A stretch of DNA of 35,608 nucleotides from Chryseosolibacter sp966080355 (lineage in GTDB: Bacteria > Bacteroidota > Bacteroidia > Cytophagales > Cyclobacteriaceae): the NCBI GenBank assembly GCA_966080355.1, contig CBHROW010000007.1, forward strand, positions 1 through 35,608, written 5' to 3'. Each line of letters begins with the position of its first letter. Positions within the stretch are counted from its first letter, which is position 1. Positions 23,160 to 33,600 of the stretch are shown here, piece by piece. The notes beneath the pieces are model-generated. The model was not told the origin of the DNA. It was given only the letters and a program-made list of their open reading frames with translations, and ran no database searches. The position numbers were made by a program, and so were the translations under genes.

Positions 23160-25397
23160 TTAATGATGGTGGCTGTGGGAACCATGACTACCAAATTTCA
23201 ATTCTTCAATCAGGATACTTTCCACTGCGTTGCTGCCCTCGGTAATGCGGAGAAACTGATTGGGTTTAATGTCTCGAAAAACCTGCTTCCGGCCAGCATG
23301 CCATTGAATTTCAATTTCCTCAATCCTCGGTGCGCGACCTATTCCGATTTCCCTGCGAAGCGGTGATGCGCCAAAACTTCCACCCGAATTAACATCGCGG
23401 TAGATGCTGCGTTTTTGACCGGCTTCTGTAATCGTAAGTTTAATTCGCGATCCAATGGCGCTTCGGTTGGTTTTTGTCCCGACCAACTCAAGCACGATCC
23501 AATGGTTCAGGTCATCCTGATTGGGGTTGACATAGAACGCATTATGAAATGCATCTCCTTTATATGCGCCACCTAACTCAATGTAAATATCCTGATCGCC
23601 ATCGTTATCGACATCGGCAAAGGAGATTGCGTGACCTTTTTGAAGATGTCCGACACGTGCCGGTGCTGTGACATCGACAAACTTCTTTCCACCCATGTTT
23701 TGAAAAAGTTTATTGGGAACGATCGACTCCAACTCAGGATTTCCGGTGCCGAGGTAAATGTCGAGGAATCCATCATTGTTGATGTCGCCAAAATTTGCAC
23801 CCATGGCGAAAGCTTTCCGGGTCAATCCGACCTCTTTAGAAACATTGCTAAACGTTCCGTCCTGGTTGTTCTTGTAAAGCTTGCAAGCACCGGAAACTCC
23901 GGTTGGAATATTCAATCCTTCAGCAGCAGAATATGAAGAGATCGGCCGATCAAAAGTGAAATCGCCAACAAAGAGGTCGAGCCAACCATCGTTATTATAA
24001 TCCCAGAACCATGTGGGAAATGTTCTGCTGATCGTGTCAGGCGAAATTCCAGCTTGTTTTGTTACATCTTCGAACAATGGCGTCTTTCCAGAGCCGCCTT
24101 TATTCTTCAGGAGGAACCGCTGGCCTGAAAGCGAAGTTGCAAAAATATCTTTCCAACCATCATTGTTGTAATCTCCGGAGGTAACTCCCTTCACAAAACC
24201 CGTGAAGTCGACACCGGATTGCGCTGCAACGTTGGTGAATGTACCATCCTGATTGCTGATAAATAATTCAGCCGGATGTTTTCCCGAAGATGCGTTTCCC
24301 TCCCACGTCTCGTTGCCAATGAACACATCCAACCATCCATCATTGTTAAAATCGTTCCAGGTTGCTGTCTGCGTTGGATGAAAAGACAACAATCCGCTGG
24401 CCATAGTTACATCGGAAAATGTGCCATCACCATTGTTTTTCAAGAGTGAATTCGGCTGCATTCCGTAGCTGTCGCGAAGCCATGCGCCTCGCAAAACAAA
24501 AATATCTTTAAAGCCATCATTGTTGTAATCCATTTGCATGAGGTTCAACCCACCGGTAAGTTCTTTCAACTTCGATAAAGCCGATTGATCACTGAACGAT
24601 CCGTCTGCATTGTTTTTGAAATAATGCATTTCTTCGTCCACTCCCCATGCCGATGTTACGATATCGAGATACCCGTCATTGTCAAAATCATCGATGACGC
24701 AACCTCCTGCCATGTTATTGACATCCAGTGAAAGCACAGCTGCCATGTCGTGAAACGGTTTAATAAAAATGCCGGAGTCAATTTCCGCCATCGAAACATC
24801 AAGATTAGGAACCAGCATTTTTTCTGGAACCTTGCCGGGATATTCGCCTAAGGTCATGTATGCAATATTCAGCAACCAACGATACTCGAGGTTTTGCGGA
24901 TGCTCACTCAAAAGTTGTTCATACACGCGAGCCGCATTACGCGAACCAGTGGGCACACGATGTACGCCTGTACCTTGAATCGGTAATATGCACGTTTCGG
25001 GAGTATGATTCCTGATGCAATTCACCCGTTCTCCACCGCGCAGGTATGCAAGACCGAGAAGCTCCTTCAACCGGTCCATGCCCTGAATTTTTTCCGTATC
25101 GATCTTTTGCACTTGTGGCTCCAATATTTCCACCGCATCGTGTTCCCTGCCCAAGGCAATCAGCGCGCGCGCCTTGTTATACGTGTAGCGCATTTTATCC
25201 TGTGCACTATAAGAAGTGTTGATCAGCGAATCATAATAAGCAACATGTGCATCAGATGCGTAAAAATTATCGAACCGGTTATAGTTCTCCCGCTGCTTTT
25301 TTAGAATGCTCAACATCTGCTCATGCGAAGATTCGTTCCGGCAAGACATTATCATCCAGCAAAGGAAAATGAGTTTGATGCCGAAGAATTTTCTCAT
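23160..25397 (-). CDS. CRTAC1-like lipoprotein: TPR region, VCBS/FG-GAP repeats, ASPIC/UnbV domain
   Basis: The protein has 745 residues from the MRKFFGIK start at 25397 (a frame start at 25409 adds four residues). The N-terminus ends in MIMSC, a lipobox-like site. A helical TPR-type region spans about 30-170 (KARALIALGREHDAVEIL, AARVYEQLLSEHPQNLEYRWLLNIAYMTLGEYP) and contains a CIRNHTPETCILPI pair of cysteines. About seven Ca-binding D-x-D/N-x-D-G-type VCBS blades follow (DDFDNDGYLDIV, NDFNNDGWLDVF, GDINNDGFLDIY). An ASPIC/UnbV domain comes next (RSAIGSRIKLTITEAGQKRSIYRDVNSGGSFGASPLRREIGIG). The C-terminus is His-rich (GSHGSHSHHH). It is the last gene of the sigma-SusCD series, 22 bases after the other VCBS gene. 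Probably surface exposed; function unknown. Confidence 0.88.
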   Translation of the reverse strand: MRKFFGIKLIFLCWMIMSCRNESSHEQMLSILKKQRENYNRFDNFYASDAHVAYYDSLINTSYSAQDKMRYTYNKARALIALGREHDAVEILEPQVQKIDTEKIQGMDRLKELLGLAYLRGGERVNCIRNHTPETCILPIQGTGVHRVPTGSRNAARVYEQLLSEHPQNLEYRWLLNIAYMTLGEYPGKVPEKMLVPNLDVSMAEIDSGIFIKPFHDMAAVLSLDVNNMAGGCVIDDFDNDGYLDIVTSAWGVDEEMHYFKNNADGSFSDQSALSKLKELTGGLNLMQMDYNNDGFKDIFVLRGAWLRDSYGMQPNSLLKNNGDGTFSDVTMASGLLSFHPTQTATWNDFNNDGWLDVFIGNETWEGNASSGKHPAELFISNQDGTFTNVAAQSGVDFTGFVKGVTSGDYNNDGWKDIFATSLSGQRFLLKNKGGSGKTPLFEDVTKQAGISPDTISRTFPTWFWDYNNDGWLDLFVGDFTFDRPISSYSAAEGLNIPTGVSGACKLYKNNQDGTFSNVSKEVGLTRKAFAMGANFGDINNDGFLDIYLGTGNPELESIVPNKLFQNMGGKKFVDVTAPARVGHLQKGHAISFADVDNDGDQDIYIELGGAYKGDAFHNAFYVNPNQDDLNHWIVLELVGTKTNRSAIGSRIKLTITEAGQKRSIYRDVNSGGSFGASPLRREIGIGRAPRIEEIEIQWHAGRKQVFRDIKPNQFLRITEGSNAVESILIEELKFGSHGSHSHHH

Positions 25398-25419
25398 GAT
25401 CGCTATCATTCAACGTCTG

Positions 25420-28400
25420 TCAGGGATTCAGATCGGTTTTACCGGTAATCGCCACGCTTGAGATAGTCTTATTTCTGATGATCGAATTGGCTGACGAAGA
25501 AAGGTATCCCGTTCCGAGGTATGCCTCCTGTTTTCTCTTTTTTCCGCTGGCAAGCGTAACTATTGCGTAGCGGTCATTAGGCGTCAACTTCACAACGGAG
25601 TCACTACCTGCTGAAGCTTGATCACATTTTGTGAAAACCTTCAAGCTGTCGCGATTTTGAGTGATCACAAACAATTCTTTGCCGTCACCAGAAATAAGCC
25701 TGGCGAGAGCTTTCGCATCGCCATCTACAAAAAAACCGGATTGGTTTACTGAAACCGGCTTGAAGTTTCCGTTACCATCACCCCGCAGAAAATTTCCAAT
25801 TCCTGCGTCATAGTAACCGGACAGCACCTCACTGGCGTATGAATTTCCAACCGCGAGCACATCCAGGTTTCCATCTTCGTCAACATCGGTAATCAATGTG
25901 CCGAACATCGGTGAAAATTGCGCTTCTGCAGGTAACGGCTTGATTTCAAATCGATCGTTTCCATTATTTTGGATATAGACAGACGTAAACATCGTACTTT
26001 TCAAAACTATCGCATTTTCAAATCGCTCTTTAGCGAACAGGTCGTGAATGCCCATGCCGCCATATTTTGCGTAGCTCGTAACTACACCACGAAGCATTGC
26101 GACCTGAGCGGTAAGCGCTTCTCTTGGATGTGTCGGATGTTCTTCTCCCTGAATATATCGGCAAAGGATCGGGTCAACCGATCCATTATTATCAAAATCT
26201 TTTGCATACACGGTCACGGGTTCATGGACGGAAGCTTTGTAAATTGAATTCAAACCCAGGTTACCGGCTATGTAGTCGATGTCTCCATCATTATCAAAAT
26301 CTCCTCCGGAAATACTATTCCACCATCCAGACGAATTTGGAATTGTTAGTGGCGTAAATGATTTTCCGTTGCCGTTGATATAAAATGTTAACGGCATCCA
26401 CTCTCCCACCACAGCAAGATCGGTCCAGCCATCGTTATTCACGTCAGTCCAGAGTGCAGACGTCACCATGCCTGCCTTCGCTAAAGTTGAAGAAAACTTT
26501 AAGGTCTGATCTTCAAATTTACCCTGACCGTTGTTTACGAGAAGATAACTTTCGGGTGTTTCCGGGTATCTCATAGGTACCACCCTTCCACCAACAAAGA
26601 GGTCAAGGTCTCCGTCTCGATCGAAGTCATTCGCCACAACACAACTCCCGCTGCTCGTTATCTCTGGCAACGCTCCTGCATCCAGTTCAAATTTTCCATT
26701 GTCCGTGTTCCTGTAAAAACGATTTTGATAGTTCTGCTTATCGCCTTTGAACTCAGAACTTCCGCTGACGCAGTACAAGTCCTGATCTCCGTCATTGTCG
26801 GCATCGAAGAGCAGAATGCCCATGTCTTCAGCGTCTTTTACGGCAAGCGAATCACGTTTAAACGAACCGTTCTTTTGCTGCAAGAAAACCGAGGCGGGCT
26901 TATTGGCAGAACCACCTACCACAAAATCATCGAGATCATCGCCATTGACATCCCCTGCGGCAATTCCAGGTGCCCCTTGCGAGTGCTTATGCGGAAGAAG
27001 AAACTGTCCTTCGAGAAAATCTACAAACTCGTCTTCATGATGCTTATACTGAATGCCAAGCTTATCATGCGACTCAGTCAGCAATCGCGGGAGAGGCTGA
27101 CGGGAATAAGTCTTCGCAACGGCATCACTACTGGCTACGGTAATCGTTTGGTTGACCGGAACATCGCGCAATACCTGAGTGTTTCCACCCAACCAGGTAA
27201 CGCGTATTGAATCAATCGTTCCCTTGCTGACTTTCCCGAGTCCGAAATGCTCAATGTCATCAACCGTAGATTTGTATCCTCTGATGGTTTCGTGCTCGGC
27301 ATAGTAGTGTTTTCCATCGGTGAACAGTTCGATCGCAGTTCCATACCCGTGATTGTTTCCGTTCTCGCCTTTGAGTTTCACCCGAAGGAAGCTGTGATCG
27401 TTCCGGGATTGATCATTGATGAGCTGATTGCGGTAAACAAATGCTTCGTCATTGATATTGTTGGTGATGAGATCAAGGTCGCCATCATTATCAAAATCGG
27501 CATATGCAGCTCCATTGGAATATGACGGTTGATCCAAGCCCCATTCCTTCGCTTTATCGGTGAATGTGAGATCGCCATTGTTACGAAAGAGAAAGTTAGG
27601 CTTCCGCACACCACTGAGCTTTTCGATTTCCTTGCGAATGTTGTTCATACGATTTCGATCCGTGCTGAACATGGAAGATTCTTTGCTGTAGGCAATGAAG
27701 TCCTGATCGGTTATGTCTTTGCGATAACCATTACCTACGAACAGATCGCGGTAGCCATCGTTATCGAAATCGGCAAATAAACAGCTCCAGCTCCAATCTG
27801 TAGCGTAGATACCCGAAAGGTATCCGATGTCGCTAAACGTGTTATTTCCATTGTTGAGCTGAAGCACATTCCTGATGTATTGATATTCGTAACCTTTTTC
27901 GCGAAACATTCTAAACCGGTCATAACCAACTGTTGAAAACATGGTCTTCTGTCGAAGGTTATCCTCGGGCAACATGTCGAGCACAACGATATCGTTCAAA
28001 CCATCGTTGTTGATGTCGGCCATATCGATCCCCATTCCATTTTGTTCCTGATGCTTGAGCATGGAGCGAATGCTGTTCACAAACTTGCCGTCACCCGTGT
28101 TGATATACAGATGATCGTTAGACATAAAATCATTGGCAACATACACATCGGGATAGCCGTCACGGTTAATGTCATTGACAACTATTCCAAGACCCCAACC
28201 CTCTGTCTGTACACCAACTTCCTTCGAAATATTTTTAAATACCGGAAGTCCATCAACAATTCCCTCGTTGCGATAAAACTTATCGACACTCTTGCCAGTG
28301 CCATCGTTGCGCAGGCCCATGATCTGATTCCGGTTGTACGATTCAAGCGCATTGGTTAAAATGTAAACATCAAGATCGCCATCAAGGTCGTAGTCGAAGA

Positions 28401-28983
28401 ATGCAGCCTGTGTGGTATAACTCGAGTCGGCCAGCCCGACTTTTGCGGCAACTTCCTCGAAAGCTGGAACACCGTCCTGATCTATTCCTTTGTTGAGATA
28501 CAGAAGATTGGGAACAGAAGGTTTCTTAGTATGGGGCTGGATGGTAGAAACATAAATATCGAGCAGACCATCCTGGTTGATATCGACCATCGATACACCT
28601 GTGCACCAAACATTGGTTTTGATCGCGGCTTGTTCAGTCACATCCTGAAATTTGAAATCACCTTTATTCAAATACAGGGAGCTCGAAACCATGTTGCCAG
28701 CAAAGAACACATCTGTAAGGCCATCATTGTTCACATCACCTACACCTACGCCAGCACCATTATAGATGTATTCAAAACTCAGCACGTTAAAGGTGTCGCT
28801 CTCCGTCAGTTTGTTTTGAAATACGATATGGGTCTTTGACGATGGCAGCAGTTCAAAAAGTTTTCTCTCCTTATTTCCGTTGCAGGCAAACAGCAACCCG
28901 GCAAGCGCCCAAAGCGTGAACGAGATCGTAGTTCGGTCAAAGTTTTTTTTATGGATCGGCCAGCGTTGGGAGTTGTGCTTCAT
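25420..28983 (-). CDS. Large VCBS/FG-GAP lipoprotein with internal ASPIC/UnbV domain
   Basis: This 1187-residue protein has lipobox LFAC (Cys34). At least 14 VCBS blades with Ca-binding loops are visible (GDVNNDGLTDVF, VDINQDGLLDIY, FDYDLDGDLDVY, ADFDNDGYRDLF and, after the middle domain, FDADNDGDQDLY, NDFDRDGDLDLF, GDFDNDGDIDYI and TDVDEDGNLDVL). They form two propeller-sized groups. Between them (about 525-615) is an ASPIC/UnbV-like domain (GYGTAIELFTDGKHYYAEHETIRGYKSTVDDIEHFGLGK ... IRVTWLGG). This two-propeller form is often found next to SusC/SusD pairs in Bacteroidota, where it is thought to be surface associated. It follows susD after a 76-bp gap containing a hairpin. Confidence 0.9.
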   Translation of the reverse strand: MKHNSQRWPIHKKNFDRTTISFTLWALAGLLFACNGNKERKLFELLPSSKTHIVFQNKLTESDTFNVLSFEYIYNGAGVGVGDVNNDGLTDVFFAGNMVSSSLYLNKGDFKFQDVTEQAAIKTNVWCTGVSMVDINQDGLLDIYVSTIQPHTKKPSVPNLLYLNKGIDQDGVPAFEEVAAKVGLADSSYTTQAAFFDYDLDGDLDVYILTNALESYNRNQIMGLRNDGTGKSVDKFYRNEGIVDGLPVFKNISKEVGVQTEGWGLGIVVNDINRDGYPDVYVANDFMSNDHLYINTGDGKFVNSIRSMLKHQEQNGMGIDMADINNDGLNDIVVLDMLPEDNLRQKTMFSTVGYDRFRMFREKGYEYQYIRNVLQLNNGNNTFSDIGYLSGIYATDWSWSCLFADFDNDGYRDLFVGNGYRKDITDQDFIAYSKESSMFSTDRNRMNNIRKEIEKLSGVRKPNFLFRNNGDLTFTDKAKEWGLDQPSYSNGAAYADFDNDGDLDLITNNINDEAFVYRNQLINDQSRNDHSFLRVKLKGENGNNHGYGTAIELFTDGKHYYAEHETIRGYKSTVDDIEHFGLGKVSKGTIDSIRVTWLGGNTQVLRDVPVNQTITVASSDAVAKTYSRQPLPRLLTESHDKLGIQYKHHEDEFVDFLEGQFLLPHKHSQGAPGIAAGDVNGDDLDDFVVGGSANKPASVFLQQKNGSFKRDSLAVKDAEDMGILLFDADNDGDQDLYCVSGSSEFKGDKQNYQNRFYRNTDNGKFELDAGALPEITSSGSCVVANDFDRDGDLDLFVGGRVVPMRYPETPESYLLVNNGQGKFEDQTLKFSSTLAKAGMVTSALWTDVNNDGWTDLAVVGEWMPLTFYINGNGKSFTPLTIPNSSGWWNSISGGDFDNDGDIDYIAGNLGLNSIYKASVHEPVTVYAKDFDNNGSVDPILCRYIQGEEHPTHPREALTAQVAMLRGVVTSYAKYGGMGIHDLFAKERFENAIVLKSTMFTSVYIQNNGNDRFEIKPLPAEAQFSPMFGTLITDVDEDGNLDVLAVGNSYASEVLSGYYDAGIGNFLRGDGNGNFKPVSVNQSGFFVDGDAKALARLISGDGKELFVITQNRDSLKVFTKCDQASAGSDSVVKLTPNDRYAIVTLASGKKRKQEAYLGTGYLSSSANSIIRNKTISSVAITGKTDLNP

Positions 28984-29012
28984 AGCATTACATCAATCTC
29001 GTTTTTAACACG

Positions 29013-29041
29013 AAAAGGAGCGAGTGTGTCTCGCTCCTTTT
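29013..29041 (-). terminator. Hairpin between susD and the VCBS genes (terminator or attenuator)
   Basis: AAAAGGAGCGAG and CTCGCTCCTTTT are perfect 12-base inverse complements around a 5-base loop, placed 18 bases after the susD stop codon. On the minus strand the stem ends in TTTT. Because the same-direction VCBS genes start only 30 bases later without an obvious promoter, partial read-through is likely, giving less VCBS than SusC/SusD. Confidence 0.8.
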
Positions 29042-29059
29042 ATACCCTGTAATATATGG

Positions 29060-30583
29060 TTAGTATCCGGGATTCTGATCAGCTTGAGAAATTTTAGAGT
29101 TACTGTTAATTTCCTGCAATGGAATTGGTGCGAGCGCTTGCTTCGGAGCAAAATACGAAATAGGTTCCGAAGTGAGCTTACCAAGTTTTCTCCAGCGAAG
29201 GATGTCTCTGTTCCTGATCTGCTCACCAGCCAGCTCAACACGCCTTTCGTGAACAATAGCCCTGAAAACCTCAGCCGGGCCACTCACTGGATAATTCACA
29301 GTAGGATATGGCGGCATAGCAACGCCCACCCTTGATCTGACCTCATTGAGATAGCCGATAGCAGCCGGATCTGCGCCAAGCGCATTTTCAACTTCTGCCA
29401 TATTCAACAACACTTCGGTATAACGCATCACACGCATGTTGATTCCTGATCGCTGATCTTCTGTTTCAGCTTTGTAAATATTCTGATATTTTTTCCAGCT
29501 GATCTTCGGATCGGCACCCTGCATGTCTGTTATGGTCTTGGTACCATTGAAATACTTGTCGCCAATGAAATAGAAAGAGTCAGCGTATCTCGGATCATCC
29601 TTAGCATCACCCTTTGAAACTTTTTCATATTCGTTCAACAATGAAGATGAAGGGATCAGATTTCGCCATGCAGTAGGTCCGTACTCCTGACCGCGGAAAG
29701 TTACCTCGGTGCTTGTTCCCTGTCCTGACGCATCCCAGCTCGATCCGCCATTGGCCAGCGTGAAAGCCACCTCGAACAACGACTCTGAGTTAAATTCATT
29801 CTCTTCACGAAAGTTTTCGATGTACAGGTTATTTTTCCACGAGTTGAATGCTCCACTGTTGATGATCGACAATAGTAAAGGTCGCGCTTTGTTATACTCA
29901 CCGCGTTGCATGTATACACGAGCCAGCAGGTTTTGCGCTGCTTCCGTGCAGGCACGTCCTACATTGTTCGCGTCATACGATGCCTTTGTGGGAAGATAGC
30001 TGATGGCAGTTTCCAGATCGGATATGACGAGCGCATATACTTCGTCTTCGGTAGCGCGTGGTTTATCCTCACCGATAGCCTTTGCGTAAGTGTCCATCAC
30101 CGGAACTCCTCCAAACACCACAACGAGATCGAAATACGCCAACGCGCGGAGAAACCTTGCTTCCCCTTCCACTCTCTTCTTCAGGTCTTCGGTAACATTT
30201 TGAGTTGCTTTAGGCGCATTTTCAATAACCTGGTTTGCCTGATGGATCAAGCGGTACCATCCGCGCCAAGCCTGCATAAGCACACCGTTTGAAGCATCAT
30301 GCGTGCCATTGAGCAATTGAGCGCGATGCGTTTCGAGTTGTCCGCCACCAGCGGCTACATCGTCAGACCGCAGATCATGCAGGAAGAAATATTCCCGGCA
30401 AAAAAGATCCAGGCTTTGTAAGCTGGAGTAAACAGCATTTACCGCACCTACAATCTGAGTACCATTTTTATAAAATGAATCCGGGGTGAACTCGTTTGGA
30501 TTCGATTTATCCAGCACGCTATCATCGCAGGAGATGGCAAACGCTACCACTCCCATTAGAGATAATATCAGTTTTCTTTTCAT
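29060..30583 (-). CDS. SusD/RagB-family surface nutrient-binding lipoprotein
   Basis: This 507-residue protein has lipobox AISC (Cys19) followed by two Asp, as in surface-exported Bacteroidota lipoproteins. The N-terminal helical TPR-like scaffold is characteristic (GAVNAVYSSLQSLDLFCREYFFLHDLRSDD; EGEARFLRALAYFDLVVVFGGVPVM; YALVISDLETAISYLP; ARVYMQRGEYNKARPLL). The C-terminal SusD domain contains MRYTEVLLNMAEVENALG and AIVHERRVELAGEQIRNRDILRWRKLGKL. It forms the lid of the SusC transporter encoded just upstream (32-base gap). Ligand cannot be predicted. Confidence 0.95.
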   Translation of the reverse strand: MKRKLILSLMGVVAFAISCDDSVLDKSNPNEFTPDSFYKNGTQIVGAVNAVYSSLQSLDLFCREYFFLHDLRSDDVAAGGGQLETHRAQLLNGTHDASNGVLMQAWRGWYRLIHQANQVIENAPKATQNVTEDLKKRVEGEARFLRALAYFDLVVVFGGVPVMDTYAKAIGEDKPRATEDEVYALVISDLETAISYLPTKASYDANNVGRACTEAAQNLLARVYMQRGEYNKARPLLLSIINSGAFNSWKNNLYIENFREENEFNSESLFEVAFTLANGGSSWDASGQGTSTEVTFRGQEYGPTAWRNLIPSSSLLNEYEKVSKGDAKDDPRYADSFYFIGDKYFNGTKTITDMQGADPKISWKKYQNIYKAETEDQRSGINMRVMRYTEVLLNMAEVENALGADPAAIGYLNEVRSRVGVAMPPYPTVNYPVSGPAEVFRAIVHERRVELAGEQIRNRDILRWRKLGKLTSEPISYFAPKQALAPIPLQEINSNSKISQADQNPGY

Positions 30584-30615
30584 TGTAATGTATCGATTAA
30601 ATGATTCGAAATATT

Positions 30616-33600
30616 TTAAAATCCTACCTGAACACCAACGACTAAGCTTCTCGCCTGAGGAAACTGGCCGTAGTCAATTCCTTGCGTTAATCCATTGGTT
30701 GTTGCATTTCTGTTTCCGATTTCAGGATCATAACCACTCTTATACTTGGTCAGCGTCAACAGGTTTTGACTTGTGGCATAGATCCTCAGCCTGGTAAAAG
30801 TTCCTTTCATTATCGAAGATACCGGAACGCTATAACCGATAGTCAGATTCTTAACTCTGAAATACGAACCATTTTCAACGAAGCGATTGGACGCACGTGC
30901 GTTTTGATTCGGGTCACCGGAGATCGCTCTTGGCACATTTGTGTTCGTGTTTTCCGGAGTCCATCGGTCAAGCACAGCGGTACCGGAGTTGAACAAGCGT
31001 GTCATGCCTTCGAGGTCATACTTAACCACACTGTAGATCTCGTTCCCGGATACTCCCTGAAAGAAAAGCATTGCATCAAACCCTTTCCAGTTTGCCGAGA
31101 AATTCAATCCGTAAGCAAATTTTGGAAGGAAGTGGCCAATGTTTGTCTTGTCATCGCTGTTCAACTTGCCATCACCATTGAGATCTTTAAAACGGATATC
31201 ACCAGGCCTTGCGTTCGGTTGAAGCGGTGATGATTCACCTACCTGGAACAGTCCATCGGTGACATAGCCATTGAAGTATCCGATCGGTTGGCCAACTTTC
31301 GTGTTCGTCAGGTTGTCGCCATACCAGTCGCCTTGCGCGATCGTTGTACCCTCGTCTCCAAGGCTTAATACTTTGTTACGAACAACGGACACGTTACCCG
31401 ATACATTCAGGTGTAGCGCTCCTTCAGATTTTTCATAACCGAGTTCGAGCTCGAATCCTTTATTCTCAACTTCGCCAACATTGTCGTACGGAGCGGTGTC
31501 ATATCCGTATGACAGCGGGATGGGCCGCTGGATGATCATGTCTGTCGTTCTATTTCTAAAGTATTCAGCAGACAATGTGAACTGGTTGTTGATGATGCCG
31601 AGATCCAATCCAACGTTGGTCATGTAAGTAGATTCCCAGGTAAGATTCGGATTGGCCAATGCGCGAATGGTATAACCTGTTGAAGGAGTTCCTCCGGCTT
31701 TGTCAAACTGATAGATCTGATTTCCGGAGATGGTTGAGATCCATGCATAGTCTCCGCTTTGGTTATTACCGGTAACACCGTAGCTCGCGCGCAATTTCAA
31801 ATCACTTACCACGTTGTTGTCGGCCAGGAAGCTCTCCTCGCTGAGACGCCATCCTACTGAAACCGCTGGAAAATTTCCCCATCTGTTATTTGGACTGAAT
31901 CGGGAAGAGCCGTCTCGTCTAAACGATGCACCCAGTAAATATTTGTTATTGAAGTCACAGTTCGCTCTCGCAATGTATGATATGATTGCCGACTGCGATC
32001 TGTTTCCGCTGAAACTGATCTTTGAAAGCGCAACCGGTTCTTTAACATCGTTCGACAATGGGTTTTCGCCTGCGCCAGTGATCTGCGAGAAATTGCTTGT
32101 CTGTTGCTCCGCCACCAGCGTTGCGTTGACGGTGTGCTTGCCAAACGACTTATTGAACGTGAGCTGATTTGTCAACAAAACAGAAGCAAAATTCTGACGA
32201 TTTTGATTCAGCAGGGCTGCCGGTCTGGACGAATATCCACCTGTTCCGGTATTGAATGCGGGTTGATGAGTTCGTTGGGTGTAGTCAACATAATCAAGAC
32301 CGCCCTGGAATCTATAACTTAAGAAATCAAAGATCTTCACATCAACATACGCATTTCCAAGAAACTTCAATCGCTGTTGATTTTGCTTGTCCATCATGGC
32401 TATTCTCACAGGATTCTCCGGGTCTGAGCCATCGACACCTTGGGCGCCAAAGAAACCTCCATAGTTATCGGGATTGTAAACCGGGAAATATGGAGAACTT
32501 CTGATCATGTGCTGCAGTTGCGTTCTTCCGCCAGACTGCTGCTCGATTTTTCGCTCATCGAAAGCAATGTAAAAATTCTGTCCTACGGTTACTCTCTTCG
32601 ATACATTATGATCTGAATTGAAGCGTGCATCTCCGCGTTGGTAGCCTGTTCCAAGCATGATCCCTTCCTGCTGGAAATAACCTACAGAGGCAAACATCTT
32701 GGACGTGGATGAGCCACCAGACAACTCAACTTTATGCTGCTGAATCCTTCCGGTCCTGAACATCTCATCCTGCCAATTGGTATTTGTTTGCCTGAAGGTC
32801 TGTGATGTTTGAGAGTTTATCGGTTGATCCAATCCTCCGGAACTGATCCTGGCCGGGATGCTTGAACCGATAACAACATTCGGATCAGATGGAGCTTTGG
32901 TTTCTTGCTTGTAGATGTCGGCATTGGTCATCAAGTCAGTGGCGTAATCGATGTATTGCGGGGTGTTAAGAAGATCCAACTTTCGCCATGCTTGCTCAAC
33001 ACCATAATAGCTGTCGAAATTTACAGTAAGCTTTTTATTGTTGGCTCCTCTTTTTGTCGTGATCAATACCACTCCGTTAGCAGCACGTGATCCGTAAATC
33101 GCTGCAGCACTTGCATCTTTAAGGACATCTACAGATTCAATGTCTTTCGGATTGAAGCTATTCAGGTCTGAAGTGGGGAAGCCATCGACAACAAATAGCG
33201 GGCTTGCGTTGTTGATCGTGCCAACACCTCTGATCCGAATGACGGGCGCTTCGCCAGGTGCACCGTTGTTTACGACTGTAACGCCTGCGATCCGTCCTTG
33301 TAACGCCTGGCTGACGTTGACTACTGGCTGCGTAGTGATTTCTTTCGCTGAAACGGAAGAAATGGCACCGGTAACGGAAGCTTTCTTCTGTGTACCATAA
33401 CCAACAACCACTACTTCGCTCAACTGCTTGATGTCAGCCGTGAGCACAATGCTGATCTCGGTCTGGGCGCCAACCTCAATCTCCTTCGATAAATATCCGA
33501 TGAAGCTGACGACAAGAACCGAGCTTGCATCAGGCACGGTGAGGGAGAACCTTCCATCTGAATCTGTGCTCGTTCCTAACGTAGTTCCCTTGATCAGGAT

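Noticed and set aside
22964..23194. 76-codon minus-strand frame (LAWKWNARPGLRPACLPLHC region)
   Set aside because: Coincides with the GC-rich inverted-repeat element and overlaps the VCBS gene end; an artefact of the repeat.
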